Shown here: piece by piece, positions 55,050 to 64,000 of the stretch | How the letters are laid out: each line of letters starts with the position of its first letter | How positions within the stretch are numbered: position 1 is the first letter of the stretch | Source: Carposina sasakii | Lineage: Eukaryota > Arthropoda > Insecta > Lepidoptera > Carposinidae | Direction: 5' to 3' | Length of the DNA stretch: 64,000 bases | NCBI GenBank assembly: GCA_014607495.2 | Contig: CP053167.1 | Coordinates: 9,176,001-9,240,000, forward strand | Translations under genes and position numbers: made by a program | The notes under the pieces: generated by a model | What the model saw: the letters and a program-made list of their open reading frames with translations, nothing else | Databases searched by the model: none | Told to the model about the DNA's origin: nothing

Positions 55050-55185
55050 CAGAGAAAAGTCCTGTGCTGATTCGAGGCTTCGCAAAATTACATCAGTTGC
55101 ATCTCCTTCCGTGAATGCCGTAAGAGTTGACTAAGTCAGGAGCCTCTTTACATCTAGCCTCTTCGTAATTCTTCAGCCGTGTGAT
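55050..55185 (-). repeat. SINE family B copy, shortened
   Basis: 'Tcctgtgctgattcgaggctt' to 'attcttcagccgtgtg'. Confidence 0.6.
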
Positions 55186-55189
55186 AGGT

Positions 55190-55780
55190 AGAATGTAGAG
55201 AAGAGTAACATTTTTCATTGTCTATGTGGAATATCTTAGCAATATGACGTTTGAAAGAAAGCATTTGGCGCTTACATCATAAATAAAGGGTCAAGGGTAA
55301 GTAAGTTAGAGATGAAGATCTATTTATCGGAATTTGCCTTTGTAGTTTTGTACATTTAAGCTTGTATAACCTTTTTGTACAGTATACATTAAAACTTAAT
55401 AATCAGTTTTAAATTCGAAACGAGTAACTATTTTGCGATAATCTTAATTCAATAATTCTATGAACATAATACTCGTAGATATAAAAATAGTTATTATTAT
55501 ATGTTTTCATAGTAAAACGGCCTCATTATTTCTAAATAAATTCGTGCCAGTTTAACAATGTCGCAGATAAAAACTGTACCTATAGGTATATTATACTGCT
55601 CTATAAATATCTATGAATTTATTTATAACATCAGTAGGGCTGTGGTGTGCCATCGAATTATTTATTAGTGTTGACTGATTTACTCTGATTTTGTATGGAT
55701 TTGATACCGATACAATATGATCAACAGTTCAGACCCTATAAACACAATAAAGGAAAAAGTAGAGGATTTTACAAATTTAC
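55190..55780. other. Unassigned AT-rich stretch
   Basis: Nothing recognised. Confidence 0.45.
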
Positions 55781-55931
55781 TTAGTATAAAATATTAATAA
55801 GAAAATGAAAAAAAAATCACCCGAGTGAGATTTGAACTCACGACCACTTGCATTCCGTGCATCGCTCTACCAACTGAGCTATAGGGTCACTTAACTCGGA
55901 TGACGATTACGTTTTTGGCAACGTTATTTTT

Positions 55932-56716
55932 GACGTGAAACGTCTTTAAAATCGCGCCGACACATACGGGTACCAGGTTTAAAAACTGGACCGTAACGAA
56001 AAGGTCTATATCATCGTACCTTAATAATTAAAAAACTATTGGTCTTAGAAACAAAAATGTGGTGTAAATATTTCACTTATATAGTCAGCTCGCTGTTATG
56101 ACATTGAGTTCGTGTCGGGGTCAAGCGGGGCGGCGGGGGAGGGATACTGCGATAACTGTGCGAAACCGGCGCTCACGCTTGTTTCTATTCAGTGTAACTC
56201 GTGACTCCGACTTTATAGCGTGGTGATTCTTTCGTGTGTTTGTCAAGTTTATTTGAACCGATTGATTTATACAAAAATAAGTGTAATTTGGACAGTATTT
56301 ATATCTATACTAATATTATAAAGCTGAAGAGTTTGTTTGTTTGTTTGTTTGAACGCGCTAATCTCAGGAACTACTGGTCTGATTTGAAAAATTCTTTCAG
56401 TGTTAGATAGCCCATTTACCAAGGAAGGCTACAGTCTATACAACAACCTGCCCGGCTTCGCACGGGTACAACGCCCCCTCACGCGGACGAAGTCGTGGGC
56501 GGCTGCTATTTAAAATAACCAGAAAGTGACAATAAATATATAAACATTTGCTATGTATTTTATGTTTCTATTACGTACCTGTTCTTTTTTTATTAAAATA
56601 CTTAAAACAGCGTCCATCTTGTTTTCATTTCAATCTTTTACTTTAAAAGCGATTCGCTAACATAGACGTTTCACGTTAAAACCAACGGCCGTGTGCCCCG
56701 ACACAGCCCCACCCGC
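55932..56716. mobile_element. Unclassified 785-bp insertion with internal inverted motif
   Basis: TTTTT lies on each side. The left end starts GACGTGAAACGTCTTTAAAA, and an inverse of this ('agacgtttcacgtt') occurs at about 56662-56675, not at the very right end. The left-central part is GC-rich ('gtgtcggggtcaagcggggc'). It contains an RTE-like fragment at 56310-56510. No coding frame is recognised. Confidence 0.6.
56310..56510 (-). repeat. RTE-like fragment (family R) nested in the insertion
   Basis: 'Ctaatattataaagctgaagagtttgtttg' to 'cgcggacgaagtcgtgggcggctgcta' matches 20800-21015 closely. Confidence 0.75.
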
Positions 56717-56744
56717 TTTTTCATCCCGATAGTTATACACTAGC

Positions 56745-57313
56745 CAAATCTCTTACTTAGCTCAATATACTTAAAAGTAATCTTTGTATGTATAGAAAGA
56801 TTCCTACGAGTACCTCCCTAAGGTCTTGTGAGAGTACCTATTAAATAACCACCTACGAACATATACCTATAAATAAATATGTTACTGATATATACCTATA
56901 GCAAGGTAAGAAACAATGTAAAACTAACATATTATTGATAATAAACTTTATTAAGATCCTCGGTATAGTTACTACGACATACCTACCCACTATACAACAG
57001 CTGGCCTTACGCCAACCTTACCTGCAAACAAGTGCACTGGTATCTTATTAATAGGCATAACATTTTACCTGTAGTGTACCTATCAGTATGATACCTAATA
57101 TTGATATTGAATAATCATTGTCATCTCTAGCACAAAATATTAGATCTAATAGTCCAAGTAACATATTAGTAAGTATGTAAAAAATGTATAAAAAATTGGA
57201 TGTAACTAATATATTACATCTTGCTAAAGATCTTTTTGTACATTCATACATATTATTAGACATTTTTATCGGTCGCGGTGGTCTGTATGGATCGGACTGA
57301 TACTATTGTATGG
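56745..57313. other. Unassigned AT-rich stretch
   Basis: Nothing recognised. Confidence 0.45.
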
Positions 57314-57321
57314 GTGCAACA

Positions 57322-57961
57322 CTTAGATGAAAACAAAATAGAAGATAGTGACTCGTCTCCAGCGCGTGGACCGCTTAAATTAGGCCAACGTCGCCTGATT
57401 TTACTCATTTGCAGTTGAGAGTAGCAATAGCGCGCTCGTGTGACGGAAGAAATTCTTTTTTTATTTTAAGCGGGGTAAAAATTATCAAAATGCCTTCATG
57501 TGCTTTTGTGCGTTGTACCAATCACTCAAAAAAAAACAAATCACATGGAATCACTTTCCACGCATAAGTACACGAAAACTTTAAATTCTTAGGTTAATAA
57601 TTATAAATTCACTTATTGTTTTGATCGCCATTTTGCAGAGCGAGATAAAAATATATACATCTATGTGCAACAAGTTAAACAAGCAAACACGTGCCGTGCG
57701 TGTGCGAATGCGCCCGCTGTGTTTCGTTTTTGCAGTAGCTTCTTACGATAGTTATTGTCTGGGACACGACTCAACCCGAAATTATCTCGCTCGCGCTACT
57801 GTCGAAATAAATAGATTTGTCTCTATCACTCAGTAGTGTACAACATTAAATACAATTACAACTGTGTGTGTGTTCGTGCGTGTAGTTGTGTAGCATGCCT
57901 AATTTCTTGTTGACGATTTTAAGGACGTGCCCTATCTTCCGCTATTTTGTTTTCATCTAAG
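57322..57961 (+). mobile_element. P-superfamily-like DNA transposon remnant (640 bp)
   Basis: Both ends read CTTAGATGAAAACAAAATAG inward (20 bp perfect), followed by a shared AAGATAG offset by 3 bases. Identical octamers GTGCAACA flank it (57314-57321 and 57962-57969). The 8-bp duplication plus an internal THAP-type start codon region points to the P-element superfamily. At 640 bp it is far too short for a full transposase, so it is an internally deleted, non-autonomous copy. Confidence 0.82.
57490..57567 (+). pseudogene. THAP zinc-finger N-terminus (truncated P-like transposase)
   Basis: The frame opens with ATG and encodes MPSCAFVRCTNHS, a short Lys/Asn stretch, then HGITFHA-stop. This is the start of a THAP domain: the MP start, the first two zinc-ligand cysteines (C4, C9), the conserved Asn, and the GITFH segment with a zinc-ligand-type His. 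In THAP proteins FHxFP follows; here a TAA interrupts at 57565-57567. THAP domains bind DNA and occur at the N-terminus of P-element transposases and some host factors. The position inside TIRs favours the transposase. Too short to be functional. Confidence 0.75.
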
Positions 57962-57975
57962 GTGCAACATTCAAA

Positions 57976-58022
57976 TACAGGCCTCCCCTAATAACCTCCC
58001 CACCGAGCGGTCAGAAGCGGCC
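57976..58022 (-). pseudogene. Scrap of RTE C-terminus
   Basis: 'Aggcctcccctaataacctccccaccgagcggtcagaagc' aligns with 59771-59815 (RTE coding, minus strand) and abuts the right target duplication of the P-like element. Confidence 0.45.
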
Positions 58023-58024
58023 TT

Positions 58025-58463
58025 TTTACTGCGCCGAAATCTCACTAACCAGTACTAAGTGGTATACAGATGATTTTAAACTTTAGGCGAGTCTTCTCCG
58101 ACCCAAAGTTGCCAACTTTTTGCCAAAATCTCTTCTCTGGAATGGACTGTGTCATCCGCCCTACATGATACTTGTTGAGAGGACATAAGGATATTTCAGT
58201 AACTTTCAGGAAGGAAGTGAAACAAGTCGTACGTCACGCCTAGGCTTTGACTTCCTGAAACAATTAGCGGTGACTCCCGGCGATAAATCAGTGTCGTCGC
58301 GCGTTCTAAATAATTTATCTGAATCGATCCACTATTTAATTGGACGTCAACATTTTAACGACTCTCTTTGTTTCTTCCAGAACAATGACTAGTGCAAATA
58401 TAACTGTGCAAAACATACATACCTGTACATAGATATATTAAAGTATACATATACACATATACA
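58025..58463. other. Unassigned, partly GC-richer stretch
   Basis: A pyrimidine-rich 'ctctttgtttcttccag' at about 58364-58380 resembles a 3' splice site, but no convincing exon follows. Confidence 0.35.
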
Positions 58464-58465
58464 TA

Positions 58466-58735
58466 TAACTTCTATGCTGCTCTGAGAGTGAAAAAAAAAC
58501 GTATAATTCTACAGCTGCTTCTCATCCCGGACATACTGTACAAGTCAGTAGAGGGACAAGAGGGTCTTGGTGTTTTGTAGGCGATGGGCTGACCACCTGT
58601 CACTACTAACCGAACTTGTACATCTCAACTATACCCTCAAAATTGGTCAGAAGTGGCACCAAGTGTGGTTCTATCGGCCCTTGGTGCTCTGCCTACCCCG
58701 TAAGGGATAAAGGCGTGATTTTATGTATGTATGTA
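58466..58735 (+). repeat. SINE-like repeat family A, copy 3
   Basis: It has the same landmarks as copies 1 and 2, ending 'gggataaaggcgtgattttatgtatgtatgtata'. Confidence 0.8.
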
Positions 58736-58910
58736 TATACACGGCTATGTTTCCGAAATGGGGTAGACAGAACTGCAGGAGCGTAAAGGAGATTCCTCAG
58801 CCACGTTAAGCATGTCGCGGACAGATGTGAATGCTCAGTGACAAGTTACTAGCTTGTCTAAGAGATCGAATGCCCTATTCTAGTAAAGTCCCGCATCAGC
58901 ACAGGAGACT
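58736..58910 (+). repeat. SINE family B, directly behind family A
   Basis: 'Acacggctatgtttccgaaatggggtagaca' to 'cccgcatcagcacagga', with the middle shortened. Confidence 0.75.
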
Positions 58911-59721
58911 AAGATTCTAAACTAAGGTTATTAATAAATGCGAGAGATGAAAATGTATGACGATCTTCGGATGTTTGTTGCTCTAAATGCAATCAACTTT
59001 TCACACTGATATCTGCGACAACATCATCATGATACAATGCCAGTAAAATCATCTAACTTAACCAATAGATAGAGTATTATAGTGATTATGCGTGATCAAA
59101 ATTACAGCTTTGCAAATAACATCGTACCGCATCATAAATCACGCATCTATTTTTATAAATTGCTTATTATCTCGGCATTAACTTACACTGGTTAGTAGCG
59201 AATATGTATTAAACATTGCAGATCCAAAGCGGATGGTTTTTCAACAAGAAAACATAACATAGCGCGACCGAGGGGCCAGAGAGTGACCTACTTACCGCGG
59301 CCCTGTACCACGAGCCGGCGTCATTACACTTCAAACTGCGTCATCCTACTTTCGTTCAGAAATCGCGACAGTATCCCCGACAGTTTGCAGGTATAGCTGT
59401 CTCGTGGTACGGGCGACGGCGCACCGGCATGTAGACTAATCCATTTTGCAAGGAAATGAGAAGTTTTAGAATGTTTAATTGAGAATTTGGAATTGGTTTT
59501 AAGGGACTATAGTACCTTAATGAAACCTGATTCCTCCATATATGAAATGGTGCTACGTCTTGAAGTGGAGAAAGACAATAAAATAATGCATTATCAATAG
59601 TGCAACGGGATTCAGACGTAAGTAATAGCAAATAAGTTAGATAATTTGGGAAGGGATTTCATAAATTAATTAATAATTATAGTTAAAAGTAACTTTAACC
59701 TAAGGGTCCCAATCCGACCTT
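58911..59721. other. Unassigned; weak splice-donor signal at 59294-59296
   Basis: A GC-rich minus-strand stretch ending in the donor consensus GCGGTAAGT lies near 59290-59340. No family is recognised and the upstream frame is soon closed. Confidence 0.3.
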
Positions 59722-59733
59722 ATGGAAATAATT
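59722..59733. repeat. Left target-site duplication of the RTE insertion
   Basis: ATGGAAATAATT is identical to 60322-60333. Confidence 0.7.
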
Positions 59734-59980
59734 CACCATTTACAGTCCTGAGAAGTCCACTGTTGGACATAGGCCTCCCCCAACAACCTCCACTCCGACC
59801 GGTCGGAAGCAGCCTGCATCCAACAGACGCCCGCGACCTTGGCCAGGTCGTCCGTCCCCCTCGCGGGTGGCCTTCCCACGCTGCGCTTGCCGATACGTGG
59901 TATCCACTCTAGAACTTTCCGACTTCATCGGCCATCAGTTCTTCGATGCTATGTGCCCTGCCCATTGCCACTTCAGCTTT
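59734..59980 (-). pseudogene. RTE retrotransposon 3' end (C-terminal protein part)
   Basis: On the minus strand, starting at 59979, it encodes KLKWQWAGHIA, then after a frameshift RRTDGR-stop-SRKVLEW, GKRSVGRPPAR, TDDLAKVAG, WMQAASDRSEW and GEAYVQQWT, the conserved C-terminal tail of RTE reverse transcriptases, followed by about 20 bases of 3' tail. A TGA replaces the usual Trp codon after DGR. It is the non-inverted, target-primed half of a twin-primed insertion; the 5' half lies inverted next to it. Confidence 0.88.
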
Positions 59981-60321
59981 CTGGGAGCTCGATGCTCGAA
60001 GTTGTTGAGGAGTATGTTTACCTGGGACAGACGGTCAAACTAGGTAAGTCCAACTTTGAGAAAGAGGTAAATCGGCGAATCCAACTCGGCTGGGCAGCGT
60101 TCGGGAAACTACGAAGCTTATTTGTGTCCAAGATACCCCAGTCCTTAAAGACGAAGGTATTCAACCAGTGCGTGCTGCCGGTGATGACCTACGGTGCCGA
60201 GACGTGGTCTCTAACTATGTGCCTCATAAAGAAGCTCAGGATCGCACAGCGAGCGATGGAGAGAGTTATGTTTGGGATCTCTGCGTGATCGAATCAGAAA
60301 TGAGGAGATCCGTAGACGTAC
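59981..60321 (+). pseudogene. RTE reverse transcriptase segment, inverted 5' half
   Basis: The plus strand encodes MLEVVEEYVYLGQTVKLG, NFEKEVNRRIQLGWAAFGKL, KVFNQCVLPVMTYGAETW, RIAQRAMERVMFGIS and, after a small frameshift, RDRIRNEEIRRRTW. This is the region immediately upstream of the C-terminal part found on the minus strand at 59734-59980, with only about a dozen residues missing at the break. An ATG-initiated frame from 59839 runs through the junction, but its first 47 codons or so are antisense to the other half and meaningless. Confidence 0.88.
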
Positions 60322-60333
60322 ATGGAAATAATT
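60322..60333. repeat. Right target-site duplication of the RTE insertion
   Basis: ATGGAAATAATT matches 59722-59733. Both sites are followed by 'acca', directly here and after one extra base on the left. Confidence 0.7.
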
Positions 60334-62249
60334 ACCAGAAAGGTAATTTGGCCTGATGTGGTCGCCACAGTGGATGCTAAGCTTTATGCCTAGGTGGTAA
60401 GCTAGTAGGGGCTGCTTCCTACCGGAATGAATGGAGATATTGTTCATTTGAGGACTTCGAACCTCAATAATAAAAAACTAGAGAGAGAAAGAGAGAGGGG
60501 GGGTTTCCAGAATTTCCACATAGCATCAACAAAGCTGCTGATTGCCGCTCTTCTCGTTATTTGTAGGATATTCTTTATGATCCGGCAATTCTAGTTACCC
60601 GATTTCGAGATCGCAGACGTGTTTATATACATACATGTAGTATGTAATAGGATAACAAACAGGACATCTTTTATCAAAAGCCAAAAATAACACATAGTTA
60701 ACTAACTTCCCTTAGACACGTTCCCTTAACATAAACAAATCCTACCTCAATCATGGACGCCACGTAAAAACTTTTGAGAGGCAATCTCACCCCTCCAAAT
60801 CACTTCCGGAAAACGAAAAATTGTCACAAAACTGTCGAAGACAACCAAGCTTTAAATATAGAAAAATGTCGTCCGAAACGCAATAGTGTCCTAAAAATAG
60901 GCATGTCCTGATCAGGCAACGGAGTGAAGAAAGAAGTGGGGTCCAAAAATAAACACAACTTATGTATTTTTGGACGCTCCTGTCGATGGGAATTTTCGTT
61001 TGCGCTTAAATTAGAATTTCCATTTGTAAAGATGGTGAAATGTTAAGATTTATGCGTATATACAGATTATAATATCTTACGAATCCATTTTCCAGTGCGC
61101 AATTGTTAGTGGCATAATTAATTACTTTACATACTAACTATAAATAAAAACATACACATAAAAATATCATTTGCAAGTAAAGGCGCAAACAATATTTACT
61201 AATCCAATATTAAACATCAACCAACAACTTAATTTGAATTAATGTACTAATTAACCAGTCCATTGCGGATCATAATTTATAAGTTATAATTCGTCCCAAA
61301 AATCCATTAAAACTACCCTCAGATACCTCGAGTAATTTGTAATTCGGGTAATTTGTTTACAAATAACAGGATATTCACATCGAAATCTTGACTCCATATT
61401 TGTTTGTACACAATCTGGTCCTCGTGAGGTCAATAACATCTCGAACAGCAGAGCCCAATGTTGTTGAGACTCGAACAGGAGAGGGTGAACGCACTACTCA
61501 CTAACACCCCTAGCAGACGGTCCGATATCCCTCGAAGTGAGACCATTAACGATGCGTCGCTAAATATTCTCAGGGTTGCTTTTTATAGTCAGATAAATTG
61601 AAATTGTACCTATCTGCACGATCATTGTACACTCTTTCCATTGCTACTCTTGCTGCAATCGCCTTCAGCATCAGCTACAATACATTGCATTAGTGATCCA
61701 ATGAGTAAAGAGCGATCCATTTGTTTTTTTTTTTATAAAATAAGTCTTTTTTGACAGTTCATTGTGATGATCACTAATTAAGAAACTTAACAAATGGAAG
61801 TGGCATAATGCCTTGAATGGAGAAAATTTAGCAACACACACGTATTACCTGTCACTTACAGTTCATTATGTTTCATTGAGTGATCATCACTTTGTTATAA
61901 AGATAGCCGATAGGGGTCTGGTCGCAGTGGTCACAGTGGCTATGAAAGACAAGGAGGTTTTGTAGTTATGCCTAGGTACCTAATAGCAATAGTCTAATTC
62001 TATTGCACATAGTTAGATCTGATTCTGCACCTATGCCAGGTTATAACTATGGTTATTTACCTACGTAAGTGTTGAAGTGACTTTGGACAAAGAACATTTA
62101 AAACATCTGGTCGTCTGTAAAGGCTTTAAGATTCATCCTACACCAGAAGAACAGACGAATTTCTACACTACACCCCCGCTATTAAGGGTCGCTCGGAAGT
62201 GTGCTAGGGGACGCTTCACCTTGTTCAGTTTCGAAGACCTCTGACATTG
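60334..62249. other. Mostly unassigned; (GA)n at 60481-60505 and a SINE B head at 60570-60625
   Basis: 'Gagagagaaagagagag' is a microsatellite. 'Atgatccggcaattctagttacccgatttcgaga' is a reversed, degraded family B head. An inverted pair 'gtgatgatcact'/'agtgatcatcac' lies at about 61765 and 61880. No gene recognised. Confidence 0.45.
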
Positions 62250-62345
62250 GCGCTAGTGTCTTTACAACTCCAAAACTAATTCATCTATTTTCTTTAGTTC
62301 CATGAAAAATCTGGGATTTCCTTATTGAAATAGACGTTAGAATGA
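62250..62345 (+). repeat. Diverged single unit of the 30269 repeat
   Basis: 'Ggcgctagtgtc', 'tttagttccatgaaaaatctggga' and 'ccttattgaaatag' align with the tandem units at 30269-30680. Confidence 0.5.
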
Positions 62346-63150
62346 GCGTTTACCATCCCCCAAATTGAACCCATATCGATTGTATTACATTATTAAACTG
62401 TGCGTACGACGCCGAGTGGCTAGAATTGCATTGTCTTAAATATTAAATTGTATTGTCTTAAATATTTATTACAGGCCGATAATGTCCGGCCTTAATTACT
62501 TTAGTAAAGCGAATGAAAATGAAACCTTTACGCAACATTAGGCTATTAATTTTAGGATATGGTTCGTTTTATAAAAAAGTTTGTAATGATTAAAAGAAGT
62601 TTAGTTTGCATAAGTTTTGTGAATGTGGGAGATACCTAACTTATGTTCGAAACAAACTCTCCGATAAAATAATCCTTTAGATTGTTGGCGAAATTAAATG
62701 AGTACACTCGTCTATTTTCATATAATAGTTCCATGTATTTAGTTAGCAAAAACTTCTCGAGGACAATTCTTGTCCCGTAATCTTATTTTACATAATAACC
62801 CGAGGCGCTAACTCATAACATACAGTTTGTCCAAAAAGTCTTGAAAATTAACTAAAAAGTCGCTCACAGAAAACTGTCAACTGCCGCGTTCACGTATAAA
62901 CAGTGGCGACACAAGGTATTTCAGGTCTTTTGGACACTTTGGTTTATACCGATATAATTTAGCCACTGCCTTATCAGCGGAAACTGAACGATAACATTTG
63001 AACCTGGCTGAAAAATATCGCTGCAAGCTGCAAAGTCAATTAATTGCGAGCAGAACTGAACTACATACAAAATATGTATAGGTATACCTACTAACATACA
63101 GAAATAAATACTAACATGTACCTACGTTATATATATATGAATATATATTA
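62346..63150. other. Unassigned; possible short TIR element 62822-62942
   Basis: 'Cagtttgtccaaaaagtctt' at 62822 and 'aggtcttttggacactttg' at 62924 are roughly complementary ends about 120 bp apart. Otherwise nothing recognised. Confidence 0.35.
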
Positions 63151-63154
63151 TACT

Positions 63155-63364
63155 ATTGGACGCCCGCGACTTCGTCCGCGTGGACTGCAGAAAAAACAAA
63201 ATATCGAAATTATCCGGGATAAAAAGTAGCCTATATGTTCATCCAGGGTGTCAGCTAAGTCCTGTACCAAATTTTATTAAAATCGCCCCAGCCGTTTTTA
63301 CGTGGAAGAGTAACAAACATCCATCCATTCATACTCACAAACTTACGCGTTTATATTAGTGGGA
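63155..63364 (+). repeat. RTE-like element (family R), well preserved
   Basis: It runs 'ttggacgcccgcgacttcg' through 'aaattatccgggataaaaag' and 'accaaattttattaaaatcg' to 'aaacttacgcgtttatattag'. Confidence 0.78.
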
Positions 63365-63394
63365 TAGTAGGAAATAATTGTAGTTGTAGCTGTA

Positions 63395-63485
63395 TTCCCA
63401 AAATGGGTACCAGTAGCTGTAGGATATCCTTTATGATCTTGCCGTTCTGGCTACCCCATTTCGGTAACACAGCCTTGTATATAAA
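63395..63485. repeat. Two SINE family B heads in inverted orientation
   Basis: 'Tgtattcccaaaatgggta' runs forward and 'ggctaccccatttcggtaaca' in reverse, meeting near 63430. Confidence 0.6.
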
Positions 63486-63489
63486 AGTT

Positions 63490-64000
63490 GTATATAATTT
63501 TCTCTCTTTGACATGATAGGTATTCCTGAACACATTACTGAACAAGCGCCTTTAAGTCCACATTCCCGAGGACATAGTTAAACCTTCAGTAACTGATGTT
63601 GTTGGAAACACGCCAACACCGCTACATATCCTGCTGAATTCGGTATTTATTGTAATTATTCGGAAATTTCTAAAATGCTTATTCGTGAATACGAATTATA
63701 TTCAACAAGAACATATATTTAAGCTGATCTTTTTTTAACAATGAATTTGAAGCCGAGGTTTGACATTCAAATTTAAAAATGTAAGATCCTTCTTCCAAGA
63801 ACTATTCTGAAGGCAGGTTGCCGTCTGTTGCCTTTAAAAACTGGAAGTTTTGTTCCATTGGGAGGACCCGAGCTAAAGAACTGCCCCGTATCTTCGGGTA
63901 TCTTTCTTGACAGCAGTTCGTAGTATTTTTGTGTATTGCCAAATTCTCTTCAGGTAAGGTACTATGCCACCTCCATTTCATTAGGTTTCAAAGAGTGATC
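63490..64000. other. Unassigned AT-rich stretch
   Basis: Nothing recognised up to the window end. Confidence 0.4.

Larger units (their letters stand above)
55784..56742 (-). repeat. Family C repeat split by a 785-bp insertion (tRNA-like domain 55818-55888)
   Basis: The two pieces, 55784-55931 and 56717-56742, join in register with the uninterrupted copy at 13946-14152 ('ggcaacgttatttttcatcc'). The tRNA-like part has a perfect T arm (gtgag-ttcaaat-ctcac on the minus strand). Confidence 0.75.

Noticed and set aside
59839..59980. Start of an ATG-initiated frame leading into the RTE segment
   Set aside because: This part is antisense to the RTE C-terminus; the fusion was created by the inversion.

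Overview
This window looks like a stretch of lepidopteran (moth or butterfly) nuclear DNA, AT-rich and packed with mobile elements. The identification rests on repeat types I recognise as common in Lepidoptera: RTE retrotransposon ends coding EAYVQQWTAIG-stop, 'cgcgacttcgtccgcgtgg' RTE-like fragments, tRNA-derived SINEs, and short 'acagggtgt' foldback elements. I recognise no complete host gene. Two short stretches (31096-31263 and about 59296-59335, both minus strand) and a GC-rich block (46040-46690) are the only places where I suspect host exons or regulatory DNA, all with low confidence.

Layout. 1-2.3 kb: 3' end of a Ty3/gypsy retrotransposon (integrase, GGAAGGATA minisatellite, probable 3' LTR). 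2.3-10.3 kb: nested SINEs, RTE-like fragments and TA-flanked MITEs; one MITE (9032-10298) has been split by an element carrying a six-unit, about 127-bp tandem array. 10.3-16 kb: mostly unique AT-rich DNA, with a tRNA-related repeat and a possible solo LTR. 16.8-20.8 kb: a 2.9-kb near-perfect palindrome made of two head-to-head, 5'-truncated Penelope-like retroelements (C-terminal reverse transcriptase plus GIY-YIG endonuclease), each with a hammerhead-ribozyme-like motif, the pair bounded by one 12-bp target-site duplication. 21-33 kb: SINEs, RTE debris and a triplicated 147-bp unit. 33.74-35.04 kb: a complete mariner with an uninterrupted DD34D transposase and matching terminal repeats. 35-56 kb: SINE copies, two copies of a MITE with perfect 8-bp target duplications, further TIR elements and a perfect 20-bp hairpin. 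57.3-58 kb: a 640-bp P-superfamily-like element with 20-bp TIRs, an 8-bp target duplication and the start of a THAP zinc finger. 59.7-60.3 kb: an RTE insertion with a twin-priming inversion and a 12-bp target duplication.

The elements interact as layered insertions rather than as a pathway. RTE probably supplied the machinery for the SINE family that shares its 3' end. The mariner could in principle still make transposase. The other coding remnants are truncated or frameshifted, apart from the integrase (cut by the window edge) and one Penelope copy (truncated but open). The most noteworthy object is the Penelope palindrome with its paired ribozyme motifs; the P-like THAP element is second. 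All family names come from reading motifs by eye, without database searches.
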